64,000 bases of DNA, from NCBI GenBank assembly GCA_018105865.1, contig CM030847.1:12280589-12344588 (forward strand), written 5' to 3'. A model generated the notes under the pieces. The model saw only the letters and a program-made list of their open reading frames with translations, had not been told where the DNA came from and ran no database searches. The DNA is from Metaphire vulgaris. Its lineage: Eukaryota; Annelida; Clitellata; Crassiclitellata; Megascolecidae. Of this stretch, positions 21,379 through 31,905 are shown in pieces. Positions within the stretch are counted from its first letter, which is position 1; every line of letters begins with the position of its first letter. The position numbers were made by a program, and so were the translations under genes.

Positions 21379-21996
21379 TACCGTATATATTCGTGATAAA
21401 GTCGAGAAATTTAAGGCCAATTCACAGGTTATATATCCTGACCTTGACTTATACTCAAGGCACTAACTGTTGAGTAAAGTTTCCATACATAGCATGTCGA
21501 AAATAATTAATTTAGCTAACTCTGCGTAATTATTTTCAACATACGCTACGGCATCTAAATAAAAGTTGACATCAGCGATTTTAAGATTGGTAATTTATAG
21601 GCGCCACATAAATATTAATTAAATATTGGCGCTACATAAATATAAAAAATTCAAGATTACCGGTAATTAAGATTTTTATATTGTCAAGAATGAGCGAATA
21701 GCAGGTTTAAAATTTTCTTAATCGTCAGGAATCAATCTGGGAATGTCAAAATCGTTCAGTTTCTCGATAGTTCAAAGCTAAAATGCAGTTTTTCAATCAA
21801 AACAATGGCGCCGCTGCCGCCACATGCCCACTTCGTGTCTGCCATTGTTCCGACTCTCACTATCACCTCAAGAGGGTTCGCCGCGGTGACGTCACTTCGA
21901 CTTATAGCCGGGTCAATGACTTTAGACACCTTCAAATACCCAAAATCTAGAGGTCGACTTATACTCGGATCGACTTTATCTTGAGTATATACGGTA
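21379..21996 (-). mobile_element. TA-flanked MITE (TACCGTATATAC family), copy 2
   Basis: The inverted counterpart of 6102-6717 over its whole 618 bp: TACCGTATATATTCG at the left and GAGTATATACGGTA at the right. The conserved interior includes GTGACGTCACTTCGACTTAT and AACAATGGCGCCGCTGCCGC. TA at each edge. No coding capacity of its own. Confidence 0.82.
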
Positions 21997-22375
21997 CTGT
22001 TTATTGACTCAACAGTGTTATATTTTATGTCCACTTTGTTTAAAAAGCTACCTTTCCATACATGACATACCGACCATTTATCTACAGGAAATGTATGAGA
22101 ACATTCAGCTTTTCATACAATGCATTTATAACTCAAGGTACAACTGGAATTAGTCTGTCTCGCCAGGAGGCTATTACTGCACACTGATAAAAGAAACATC
22201 TAGTAAATTTTGCAATATCACACCGTAGTCTGATGCCTCCGAAGATCAGGTCAGGTCTTCGTCCTCCAGCTGTGTTCAGCTATTGACTTCTCCATGACAT
22301 CTCTCCAAAGTTCTATGTCCTTTGCTATTTCTTCCAAAGTCATTCGGTGTCTTCCGTCAGTTTTTCCATTGAGAT

Positions 22376-23880
22376 TCAGCCCTGCCATGTGCAGATTCTC
22401 TTCCAAACCGTCCACCCATCGTCTTTTAAGTTAGGTCTTCCTTTAGATTTTCTCCCCTCTGGTTTGTAGTTGAAAATTCGTTTTGGGTTTCTTATTTCTT
22501 CCATTCTGAGTATGTGACCAGTCCACTTCATTCTTCTTTTTCTGATAACTTCCACAATGCTCGGTTGCAGTGTTCTCTCTCTAACTTCTTCATTTGTTAT
22601 ATGTTCTTTGTATCCAATCCTTAGTATTCTTCTAAGCCATTTATTTTCTGTTGCTACTAATTTTTTCTCCAGTTCTTTTTTATGGTCCAAAATTCATATC
22701 CATAAATTAGTATTGGTATTACACAACTGTTGAGAATTCTTAGTTTTGTTTTCATCCCAATGTCATGTCTTTTGAAAATATTGGTATGTAGCCTGTTGAA
22801 GGTTGATCCTGCCATTGCTATTCTTCATTTAATCTCCAAGTCCGAGCCTCCTTTTGCTTCCAATTCACTTCCCAAGTAAATTAAATTCTTCACTATTTCA
22901 ATTTCTTTTACGTTGTGTGATACTATTGACCATTCCCCAACTGTTTTTGTAATTGGCATAATTTTGGTTTTATTAGTGTTTATTTTTAGTCCAAATTTTC
23001 CACTCTCCGTCATTAAGGCCAATGTTAGCTCTACAATCCTTGAGAGGCATTCCGCTATTAGACATGTATTATCAGCATATTCTGCATCATCTATGTTTCC
23101 TGGCTTTAGAGATGTTCCCAACCCATTCGTGTTTTCAATCCGTCTCATGATGTAATCTAATATAATGTTGAAGAGTATTGGTGATAGAATACATCCTTGT
23201 CTAAATCCTATTTTAATTTTGAACCATTCGGTTTCTTCTACATCAATTCTGATACATGCTAAAACTGTGCTGTATAAATTTTCAATTAGCCTTATTATTT
23301 GGGCGTGAATGCCATATTTCCCCAAGAGTTTCCATGCCCCTTCTCTCCAGATTGAGTCATAAGCTTGGGCAAAATCAATGAAGCACATAACCAAATCTTC
23401 ATTAAATTCTAGTTTTTTCTCAATTAGTTGTCAGAGGATGAAGATTTGGTCAGCGCATCCTCTTCCTTTCCTGAATCCACACTGGTTTTCCCTGAGAGTT
23501 TCATCCACTGTGTCATTTATTCTGTTTAACATGACTCTGGTGAAAACTTTCCCTGGTACACTTAAAAAACTGATTCCTCTGGTGTTGTTGCATTCCTTTC
23601 TGTCTCCTTTCTTGTGTATTGGTATTATAATTGCTTTTCTCCAGTCAAATGGTGTTTTCTCGGTTTTCCATACTGCTGTTTTGACCCGATTTAGCCACAC
23701 CAGTGTTTTGGAGAATTTCTGCTGTTATATTGCAGAGTCCTGGGGCTTTGTTTTTTTTCTCATCTGTTTCACTGCCCATTCTATCTCTTCCATTGTGATA
23801 TCACCTTCTTTCTCTAACTCATCCTCTAATTTAAATCTATCCTCTGATTGATCAATTTCATTAAATGTTTCTTCTGTGTT
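22376..23880 (-). pseudogene. RTE-like LINE reverse transcriptase and C-terminal region
   Basis: Blocks in order: LTKKERIMARWKQHFD (joined in frame across the nested TTAA element), EIEWAVKQMR, TPFDWRKAIIIPIHKKGDR, NTRGISFLSVPGKVFTRVML, ENQCGFRKGRGCADQIF, VMCFIDFAQAYDSI, KIGFRQGCILSPILFNI, and the catalytic box EYADNTCLI (second D replaced by N). The C-terminus has GYEFWTIKKELEKKL, NKWLRRILRI and KWTGHILRM. Stops occur near 23430, 23395 and 22820. YADN would abolish polymerisation. Confidence 0.88.
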
Positions 23881-23951
23881 GTTAGGGTCTTTGCGGTTTA
23901 GTATTTAATCAAAATGTTGTTTCCATCTGGCCATGATCCTTTCCTTCTTTG

Positions 23952-25033
23952 TTAACCCGTTGCATTGCAGAAGGATTTAATTTTTTCAAGTCGTCCCCAA
24001 TCGGGGTATTTAATTTGGAGGAAAGGCGTTCATGTGAAAATGTGAACATACAAGTTTTAAACTTACTATATTTCAGGCTATATAGAAGCTAGAAAGATGC
24101 GGTTTGCACCGTTGTTTAGCATTTGTATTGCTCTTTCGAACCATCCGTGCCAAAGAAGAAAATTTTTGGGGTAGGGTCCACCCTACAGCCCAAAATAAGA
24201 CCCCTCCCCAACATTTTGGTCAAATTTTGTTCAAAGCCCCATAGCAAAAAATTTTCCGCCGTAACCCCCAAACTGGGAGTGAGAAAGTTGTAAACGGGTG
24301 TAAGAAAGTTGTAAAGGGGTGTAAATGGAACAGAATAATGCAAAAATTTTGAAGATTGGACAAAATTTGTGGTAGTTATGATTTTTCAAACCGGTATACT
24401 ACTCAATGCTCGAAGAAATGACAATTTCGCGAACAGATTTTCAATCTGAAAAACCGAACAACTCAGTATATTTCAGGCTATATAGAAGCTAAAAAGATGC
24501 GGTTTGCACTGTTGTTTAGCATTTTTATTGCTCTTTCGAACCATCCATGCCCAAAAAAAATTTTGGGGGTAGGGTCCACTCTACAGCCGAAAATCAGACC
24601 ACCCCCCAAAAAATTTCAAAGCGCAATAGCCAAAATTTTTCAGCGGTGACCCCCAACTGTGAGCGACAAAGTTTTAGGGTGATGTAATTGGAATATAATA
24701 GTGCACAAATTTTGAAGATCGGGCCAGAATTGGCGAAGTTATGATTTTTCAAACCCCAGACTTGAGTCTTTTTCGAGGCATTTCAATGCAAAATCCCAGC
24801 ATTTGGACGATCAACTGCAAGTTTTCTTGCTTATATAGTCAACAGCGAAGAAAGTGCTGCTAACTATCGAATGGATAGTAACTAAATCGAATAGTCGCTT
24901 TTGGGGCGGTTTAAAACTTCAATGTCCGGAGTACACACATGCTTATGTGGCGCGCCGTCTATAAACGGCGCTACCCTTTTGGATATGATTTTCGGGCGCC
25001 GTTTATAGACGGTGGTGCCCGGGAATGGGTTAA
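23952..25033 (-). mobile_element. TTAA-flanked two-module element, copy d
   Basis: TTAA at 23952-23955 and 25030-25033. Ends CCCGTTGCATTGC at the left and CCCGGGAATGGG at the right, with ACGGCGC...GCGCCGT palindromes near 24950-25010. Two modules; the second carries a duplicated GAAAGTTGTAAA-GGGTGTAA piece at 24282-24330. It is nested in an RTE-like LINE whose frame is restored on removal. Confidence 0.9.
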
Positions 25034-25654
25034 TATTTCTCCATTTCTATCCTTATCTGGTTCAATGCTTATTATCTTTGTGATTGTGCTTCCACTTAGT
25101 TTGTTGACATTTGCAAAGAGTTTTTTGCTATCTCCTCTTTTGTAAGCATCTTCCATCTCATTTGCCATCTCTTCCAACATTTTATTCTTATCCCTGATTA
25201 ATCTTTTCTTTAGCTGTATTCTTAATTCATTTAATTCAGTAGTCTTTTCAGTTCCATCCTTACCAGGATTCATGGCTGCTTCTTTAGATTTTCTTATTTC
25301 TGCCTGTAGTTCTTCTGTTTCCTTTGATATCCAGTTCTTTTTCTCAATCTTTCTGTATCCAAGTTCTTCCACTGCCACTTTGCTAATTTCAGTCTTGAAG
25401 TTTTCCCATTCTGTCTCTGGATCTTTGTCATCTGTCAGGTTTGTTAGCACCTCAAATCTGTTTTGGATTTTGATCTGAAATTTATTTTGTACATCCATTT
25501 CATTTAATTTTTCCGTGTCGAAACGTTTTTTCCTTGGCACTTTTTTCCCACTTAATTTAACTTTTATCTCTGACACAATAAGGTGGTGATCCAAATTAAT
25601 TTCTGCAGATCTATATACTCTTGCTTTCTCACTGATGTCAACCACTCTTCTCAA
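24971..25654 (-). pseudogene. RTE-like LINE endonuclease end and linker
   Basis: It opens with RRVVDISEKARVYRSAEI, then LDHHLIVSEIKVKL, the final endonuclease block (S-H/L-DHHLI type). A highly charged linker follows (KNWISKETEELQ, EMANEMEDAYKRGDSKKLF). The true LINE frame runs to the nested element at 25033 (PDKDRNGEI). The last residues read beyond that come from the TTAA element, not the LINE. Confidence 0.85.
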
Positions 25655-25670
25655 GTGATGATATAATCTA

Positions 25671-26569
25671 TCAGGTTTTCAGTTTTGTTATCTGGAGAGG
25701 TCCATGTGAATTTCCTACACATTTTTGTATAAATTGAGTGTTGGTTATGCAAAAATTATTGTTGCTGCATAATTCAAGTAATCTGGTGCCATTGTCATTT
25801 TCATTCCTTTGGACTCCATGCTTTCCTAAAATGTTTCCCCATACTCCAAAATTATTCCCAACTTTTGCATTGAAATCTCCTAGGAGCAAAATAAGGTCAT
25901 GTCTTGGTGTTTTGTCTATCAGTTGTTGCAAATTATTGTAGAATTTTTCTTTCTCCTCATCCGAGTCTCCTTCTATGGGTGCATATGCCTCGATTATGGT
26001 GAAGTCAACATTCTTGCATCTCATTCGAATTTTAATTAGTCGGTCACTAAGGAAAATCACATCAGTAACCGACTTCGTGAAACATGACTTCAGGGCAATT
26101 GCCACTCCATGTTCGTGAATTCCTGTCTCTGTTCCACTGTACCAAATTGTGTATCCATTTATTGTCATTCTCCCACATCCTACCCAATGGTCTTGCTTAT
26201 GCCACATATCTTGATGTTCAGTCTCCTGAGTTTCTTCGTCAGACAAAATGACTTCCCAGTGCTGTACAGTGTTCGTACGTTCCAAAGTCCTATTCTTTCT
26301 TTCTTTTTGGCTGAGATTACATTGCTTTTTGCCACTTTATCTTTATCTAGGATTCTGTATTGGATTTTGCCTCTTCTTTCACTTAACACTGTCGCTAGAG
26401 TGCATCGACGATCAGCGCGGACCTTTTTATCCTGGGCGGCGTCCGGGCCAGTATGGTAATCTTTGGTTTGTAATGTCATGTTGATTTGTAGTCTTTTGAT
26501 GCTACAATACAAATGTGTAATTGCAGTTTTCTTTTTTTTAAACTTACATGAAACAGAAATTTCAAACAC
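25671..26569 (-). pseudogene. RTE-like LINE endonuclease domain
   Basis: The frame from about 26400 reads KKERIGLWNVRTLYSTGK, the N-terminal endonuclease block (N at the metal site). A break near 26200 leads to HWVGCGRMTINGYTIWYSG, then EHGVAIALKS, IIEAYAPIEGDSDEEKEKFY and LLLGDFNAKVGN, a classical D-N catalytic block. It ends with SHGPLQITKLKT where intact relatives usually have a TW-S segment. This is an AP-endonuclease fold used for target-primed reverse transcription. Frameshifts lie near 26190 and 25680. Confidence 0.88.
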
Positions 26570-26594
26570 ATATTCATGCTCGATGTCTAAAATT

Positions 26595-27420
26595 TGATTA
26601 GTTTCTCCAAAAAATTGTAGTCAAAGTCCTTCCAAAGCCTCATGGGTTCATAGGGTGGTGCTGATCTCCGTTGTATAGCCCTCAGCCAGGTGTGCAATAC
26701 TTTGGGTACAAGACTAGTGCACCATGTAGCGGTTCCCGGAACATTCGGTACCGGAACATTCAATACCGGAGAATTCGGCACCAAAATTTTACTTGAGGAA
26801 GATTCGGTACCGGATAATTTGGTACCGGATAAATTGGTACCGGAAAAATTGGTACATGTTCGACATACAAATCAGTAGCCATAACCCTAATTCTAACCAA
26901 CTAATTCTAAAATCCTAAAACTGTATAAATCAGTAAAATGAATATAATTATCAAAATAGAATACCTACCTAAATTCTACTTAAATATTCTACCTAAATAT
27001 ATTGGGGCATATACACAAGTATAGACACCACCCAAAGCCAGAGGGACCCTGGGACTGGGGAGAAGAGGTGGGGTGGGAGAGGGAGAGCCAGTGCCTAACA
27101 CATGTAACCGAATTTGCCATCCTGAAAATACCGTTCCCAATGTTCCGGTACCGAATCTTCCATGACCAGTACCAAATTTTCCGGTACCGAATTTTCCGTC
27201 CCGAATCTTCCAGTACCAAATCTTCCGGCCACCCATGTAGCAAGTCTGCTTGACTTATAGCAGCTTCTTAACACTGCTCCTCATTTTACCACTGCCCTCT
27301 AGCAAGTAAAGCTGAGTTGACTTTAGGGCTCCTGCGGGTCTCAAACCTGTGACCCTCTGCTATATCATCCAACGTTACCACTCTGCTAACTTCCCACCCC
27401 TCTGTAGAGGAAGCAAAAAA
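26595..27420 (-). repeat. tRNA-derived SINE relic (minus strand), split by a MITE
   Basis: In reverse from about 27400: GTTAGCAGAGTGGTAACG resembles a pol III A box (TRGC..AGTGG), and GGTTTGAGACCC 30 bases later resembles a B box (GGTTCGANNCC). A tail region continues through GAGTTGACTTTAGGGC in the opposite sense, and resumes beyond the 503-bp MITE at 26730-26595. The acceptor stem cannot be closed, so it is not a working tRNA. The assignment as SINE is an inference. Confidence 0.45.
26731..27233. mobile_element. MITE with terminal arrays of palindromic GGTACCG units
   Basis: Ends GGTTCCCGGAACATTCGG and the inverse of GGTGGCCGGAAGATTTGG, flanked by an 8-bp duplication CATGTAGC (26723-26730 and 27234-27241). 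Each end is an array of 13-16-bp units of the form ATTcGGTACCGGA (left about 26731-26850, right about 27128-27233). The middle is unremarkable. The superfamily is unclear: an 8-bp duplication would fit hAT or Mutator-like, and the GG start favours neither strongly. Glycine- and threonine-rich frames here are translations of the arrays. Confidence 0.8.
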
Positions 27421-27474
27421 ATTGTTGCTAACTTCCCATCCCTCTGTAGAGGAAGCAAAAAAATTGTTGGCCAG
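27389..27474. repeat. 43-bp tandem duplication
   Basis: Two adjacent copies of GCTAACTTCCCACCCCTCTG...GCAAAAAAATTGTT, differing by one base by eye. Confidence 0.85.
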
Positions 27475-28079
27475 TGCAGCCAGATCAACCAGTGCATTAA
27501 TAACACACAAGCATTACAAAAAGGCAGTCAAATGATAGAGTACTCACACTGATAAATGGCTTATGACATATGACAAAATGGAGACTGCTTTCATAGCTAT
27601 ATCAAAACTCAATTTCTGATCTTGCATCTCGAGTTCCTACAATTATCATCATTTCATCACAGAAATACTCTCAAGCCACAATAGCCATCAGCAATACAGT
27701 AAAGCAGGTTATTTTATTATTTCTCCAAATAGAGTAAAATATACTGGAACATCATGGAGGTATAAGGCAGTAGTTAAATAATTAAGGGGAAGTGCCTCTA
27801 AATAAGTAACCATACAGTAAAGCATGGGCTCCCAACCTGTGGTCCATGGACCATTGGGGTCCACAGAAAATTGCCAAAAGGGTCCACAAACAAGACAAGA
27901 AAATATTTGGAAATATTCACCAGGTTTCAATATTTGAAAATGTAAACTAAGCACGAATTACTATCTGACAGAATGATTCGTTTGCAGTTCCACAGAAAAT
28001 CAGTGTTGTAATTTTGTATTGCATGTTCTCAGGAATATCATCTATTAATAATTATCAGACAAAGCCATTAACCTCCTGT
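27475..28079. other. No gene; possible end of a decayed hAT element near 27826
   Basis: GGGCTCCCAACCTGTGGTCC and GGGGTCCACAGAAAATTGCC (27828-27880) resemble the terminal region of common animal hAT families. I find neither a second end nor a duplication. The rest is unclassified. Confidence 0.35.
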
Positions 28080-30590
28080 TGCCATTCTTCACCGAGTTCG
28101 CAGTCCTACTGGAGTCACTTTTCACCTCCAAGAGCCCAATATGGATAACCGGAGATATGAATTTGTACCTGGTGCGTCCGACTGACAAAAACACCCTAAA
28201 AATCATCCAGCTTCTCGACATGCTAAACCTATAGCAAATAGTCAGGGAGCCAACACATGATCGTGGGGGCTGCTAGACATAGTTATTTCTCCAGCGGATA
28301 AGGACACACAATGTGATGGTGGCTGACACCGGCCTCTCAGATCATAAGCTGGTCCACTGGACACTCCCGACCGCAACCAGAATTCATGACGATTCGTAGG
28401 AGGCACTGGGCGCTCTTGGATCAGAGTCAATTTATCAACCGGCTTAAGGATTAAGGAGTCATCGCTTCTCAGTCCTCAAGACCTCATAGAACCTGCTACT
28501 GCGACGGATCTGGCCAACCGTTACCACACAGTTATCACTGGAATATTGGATGACTTGGCACTGTTCGTGGAATCGACTGTGCTGATTCGACCACACCGCC
28601 CTTATTATGATCAGGACTGCAGACAAGTGAGGCAGAAGGCTTGACGCTTGGAACGGGTTTTCCAGAAGCGGAAGAAGTGCGGGTTCGGGGGAGACGATGT
28701 TGCATACAACGCCTGGTGTGAGGATCTTAAAGATACTAGGCATCTTGTTAGGGCGAAGGGTCGCCAATTCTGGAAGAGGTCACTCGAATCAGCAGCTTCG
28801 GATTCAGGGCAGACGTGGAAGCACCTGGATAAACTTCTCGGAAACCAGTATCATCGCGACCGTGTGACCATCTAATCAGTCATGCACCATTCGTCATCGA
28901 CCACTAGCTTTTCTGTACACAACTTCCACCAGCATCTTGAGGACAAGATCACCACCATTCACTGAAGAACGTCAGATGCGGAGCCGGTCGGCTACACCGA
29001 GATTACATGATCCTCCCTCACTGAGCTCTTGGCCCCGACGAGGGAGGACGTTATCGCAATCGTCCGGGCATCCCTGAATAAACAGTGCAACATCGACCTC
29101 CTTCCAGTATGGCTTCTCAAGGAAGTGATTGACATTCTGGCGCCATTTCTCGAGACGCTTATGACCATGTCTCTGAGAACGGGCGAGTTTCCCTCGTGCT
29201 GGAGACATGCAATTGTACATCCACGGCAAAAGCAGGCGGGAGTGACTACAACCGACATCGACAAATATCGCCCAGTTTCCAACCTAACCTTTCTCTCCAA
29301 AGTCTTGGGAGAGGTTTGTCAACACGCAAATGGTTGGATATCTAGTAGCGAACGGACTAATGCCAAAGAATTAGTCGGCATACAGACGTGGTCATTCCAC
29401 AGAGATGGCCGTCCTGCACATCTTCGGTGATATTGTTGATGCGGTATCGAATGATCAGGTCACTCTCTTCTGTCTACTGGACCTTTCAGCAGCCTTCGAT
29501 ACTGTTGATCACGAGACCATGTTCCGATGGCTGGAGCTTTTTTACGGCATCAAGGGTGGAGCCCTCAAGTGGCTGCAAGACTACCTAACCAATCGCATGC
29601 AGTCAATATGGTGGAACGGGGCCAAGTCCTCACCGCGCCCTGTTCTCAGTGGCATGCCACAGGGGTCTGTGCTAGGCCCACTCCTGTTTATTCTGTATGT
29701 GGCAGACATTGGATGGATTGTCGAGGAGTGCGGGCTAGCTCCTCATGCTTATGTAGATGACGTACAGATCCTGGCCTCTTGCCCTGCCAGGGACACGGAA
29801 CAACTACGTGACCGCGTCACAGTATGCATAGCCAAAATCAAACTCTGGACTGAGGCAAATCGTCTGGCTCTCAACCCAGCCAAGGCGGAAGTGCTCTGGG
29901 TTACCACCCCAAGAAGGACAACATCTAATCAGTCATGCGCCATTCATCATCGAACAGATCCCCATCATTCCATCGGCCGAGGTCCAACTTCTCAAAGTCT
30001 TATTAGATGAGTCGCTGTCACTCTGTAACCATATCGGCATTGTCGCTCGCAATTCCTTCTACCAGTTCCGGCGGATTAGAGCGATAAGAAGACACCTACC
30101 TGTCTCTGTTGTGACCCAGCTTGTGCGGGCACTGGTGCTCACGAAAATAGACTACTGTAACAGTATACTGGTACTCCTCGGAATGCCAGACTACCAGCTC
30201 AATCGTCTACAGATGATGCTGAACGCTTCCGCCCAAGTGATCTTTCAGACCAGGTGGGGTGAGCACGTTACGCCCCAACTTCGGGACAGATTACATTGGC
30301 TCTGCATTCCGGAGCGGGTAATCTACAAGAGGTGCTGGTTCACATTTAGAGCACTCTACGACCCGTTCAGCCCAGACTACATATCAGTGCTTCTTTGTAA
30401 GCTTCCATCCACAGAAGGTCACTTGCGGCTCCGCTCCTCCAATTGGGTCCAACTGTCGGTGCCTCCTCCCTCGAGAACAGCCAAACTAAGGCAGCGTTCC
30501 GTTACTCGAGGGAACCCGGCTCTCTGGAACGCGTTACCAGACAGTGTCTGGTAACGCGACCAACTTGGAAACATTCACTGAGAGACTAAA
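28080..30590 (+). pseudogene. LINE endonuclease end, linker and reverse transcriptase (family E)
   Basis: Endonuclease remnants are GDMN and TGLSDHKLVHW (about 28160-28360). The linker includes AKGRQFWKR and TWKHLDKLLG (28750-28850). RT blocks are LPVWLLKEVIDILAPFLETL, YRPVSNLTFLSKVLG, a broken AYR-GHSTE block near 29380, CLLDLSAAFDTVDHETM, GMPQGSVLGPLLFILYVAD, the catalytic box HAYVDDVQI (alanine changed to valine, both aspartates kept) and LALNPAKAEVLW. The C-terminal region (30111-30554) has LTKIDYCNSIL, LRDRLHWLCIPERVIYKRCW and SVPPPSRT...RGNPALWNALPD. Frameshifts near 29300, 29390, 30000 and 30545. Confidence 0.88.
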
Positions 30591-30700
30591 AACGCACTTG
30601 TTCAAACACTCCTTTAGTACAACGTAAAGCACTCTTGACTCTAGCCCGCTAGGAAAATAGCGCTATATAAATCAGCCTATAACTAACTAACTAACTAACC
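28080..30700 (+). mobile_element. L2/CR1-like LINE, family E copy
   Basis: It starts in the endonuclease C-terminal half (FFTEFAVLLESL, then WITGDMN-YL) and runs through linker, RT and C-terminus to the shared 3' module (AAAGCACTCTTGACTCTAGCC ... AGCGCTATATAAAT) and an (AACT)n tail at about 30680-30699. Many stops and frameshifts show it is older than the copy at 45000-47912. Confidence 0.88.
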
Positions 30701-30910
30701 TGCAAACATTATTTGGAGCAGGCGCACTATAAATACCCATGAATGAATGAATGAATGAATATGCATGAAAATACGGTAATTTGACAGAATTTACATTTGT
30801 GTCATTATTATATGAATTATTAGGCAATGAATTCCATAACTGCAGAATACTGCAAGAAATTCATCTGTCCCCAGCGTGTTAATTTTGGCAGGAGGTGGAA
30901 CAAGTAGCTG
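30701..30910. repeat. Retroposon 3' tail with (ATGA)n
   Basis: GGCGCACTATAAATACCCATGAATGAATGAATGAATGAA (30721-30760) looks like another copy of a LINE 3' end with its simple tail, directly after the previous LINE. The remainder is unclassified. Confidence 0.45.
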
Positions 30911-31209
30911 CAGGCATGCCCAAAGTGGAGGTGCAGGGGGTGCAGCTGCACCCCCTGGAAAAATTCAGGGGGTGCAAAGCATCCCCCGGAAAGAGGATGG
31001 TCTGCACCCCCTCTGCATCCCCTGAATCCTGAAAACAGAGAGTGCAGAGGGGGTGCAGAGTGTACAGACAACCTTTTTTGCTTGTCAAGCTATTTTGAAG
31101 GTAAATTCTAGCGTTGAAGACCTTTTTTTGCTTGTCAAGGATTTGAAAGAGAAAATTTCACTTCAAAAAAATCTGCACCCCCTGACCAAAATTCCTTCCA
31201 GCGGGCCTG
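30911..31209 (-). mobile_element. Short non-autonomous hAT element, family F1 copy 2
   Basis: The inverted relative of 3586-3925. It starts CAGGCATGCCC and ends GCGGGCCTG, flanked by a perfect 8-bp duplication AGTAGCTG (30903-30910 and 31210-31217). It shares the CAGGGGGTGC/GCACCCCCTG fold-back block and carries one rather than two of the 50-bp GACAAGCAAAAAAGG units. Confidence 0.92.
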
Positions 31210-31304
31210 AGTAGCTGATCATGAATCTTCTCTAACATCTCAAAAATATATATAAAATAAGCACATCACTCATGTTCTTAAGGACCTTCATTAGGTTAGT
31301 GTTC

Positions 31305-31545
31305 ATCTAAGATTTGATTTCAAGATTGTTCTATTGGTTCACAAAGTCCTGCACTACATTCAACCTTCCTATCTCAACTCTCTACTCCAAATTATAAAAT
31401 GCAGGCTTTCAACTAGACTATTTGACACAATGATACTTCAGATACCTAAAATATGGACTATGCCAGGTAAAGAAGCTTCTTCAGACTCTGCAATTCATTC
31501 TTGCTTCTGTGTATGACCATATCACCTCTAGATCAAGACTCAAAA
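31305..31545 (+). pseudogene. CR1-like LINE C-terminal fragment, decayed
   Basis: The frame reads VHKVLHYIQPSYLNSLLQ, matching the V-K-L-G-AP-YL--LL block near the C-terminus of CR1/L2-type ORF2. RLFDTMILQIPKIWTMPGKE follows at the expected spacing. No tail is recognisable. It is a different lineage from the main LINE families here. Confidence 0.5.
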
Positions 31546-31905
31546 CATCAGTTTTCAACTGCCCATTTCTTTAACTGATATCTTGGAATTTGACACTATG
31601 GATAGCTAACCAAGTAATTTTTGACAAAACGATTTTCGAGTAAAATATTCGACTCAATGATTTTCTACCAAATGATTTCCGATGAAATAAGTGTTCACCA
31701 ATTTTGCTGCCCTCAAAACAGGATGCCATTGGATAAAACTATATATTAACATCATAGAAAAGTCAAATCCAGCAGAAAAACCACATAGGCCATAACTTGC
31801 TGCCTTTATCAAATTAACTGACATCCTTTCATATCACCAAATGACACAGCTGAGAATGAATTTTAATACATTAATTATGTCCACTCTGTAGCAGGTTCAA
31901 AATGT
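31546..31905. other. No gene seen
   Basis: AT-rich, with short near-repeats of the type ACGATTTTCGAGTAAAATATTCGA (31628-31690) that may be the edge of a decayed element. Confidence 0.4.

Larger units (their letters stand above)
22226..26485 (-). mobile_element. RTE-like LINE, nearly full length, split by a TTAA element
   Basis: Running from about 26485 to 22226 on the minus strand, it codes for an AP-type endonuclease, a linker, RT and a C-terminal region. Without the nested 1.08-kb element (23952-25033) it is about 3.2 kb, the usual size for RTE-type LINEs. The same family recurs at 35488-35955 and 62650-62985. Several frameshifts and stops mark it as inactive. Confidence 0.88.

Noticed and set aside
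26731..27233. CRISPR-like array
   Set aside because: Units are contiguous without unique spacers, the context is a eukaryotic MITE with a target duplication, and no cas genes are present.
26976..27253. Glycine/threonine/lysine-rich repeat proteins (GTGKFGTGK type)
   Set aside because: They translate the GGTACCG array of a MITE.
27330..27400. Functional tRNA gene
   Set aside because: Boxes A and B are only approximate and no acceptor stem can be closed. Kept only as a SINE relic.
27826..27905. hAT element starting GGGCTCCCAACCTGTGG
   Set aside because: Only one end is visible and there is no duplication, so it was not called as an element.
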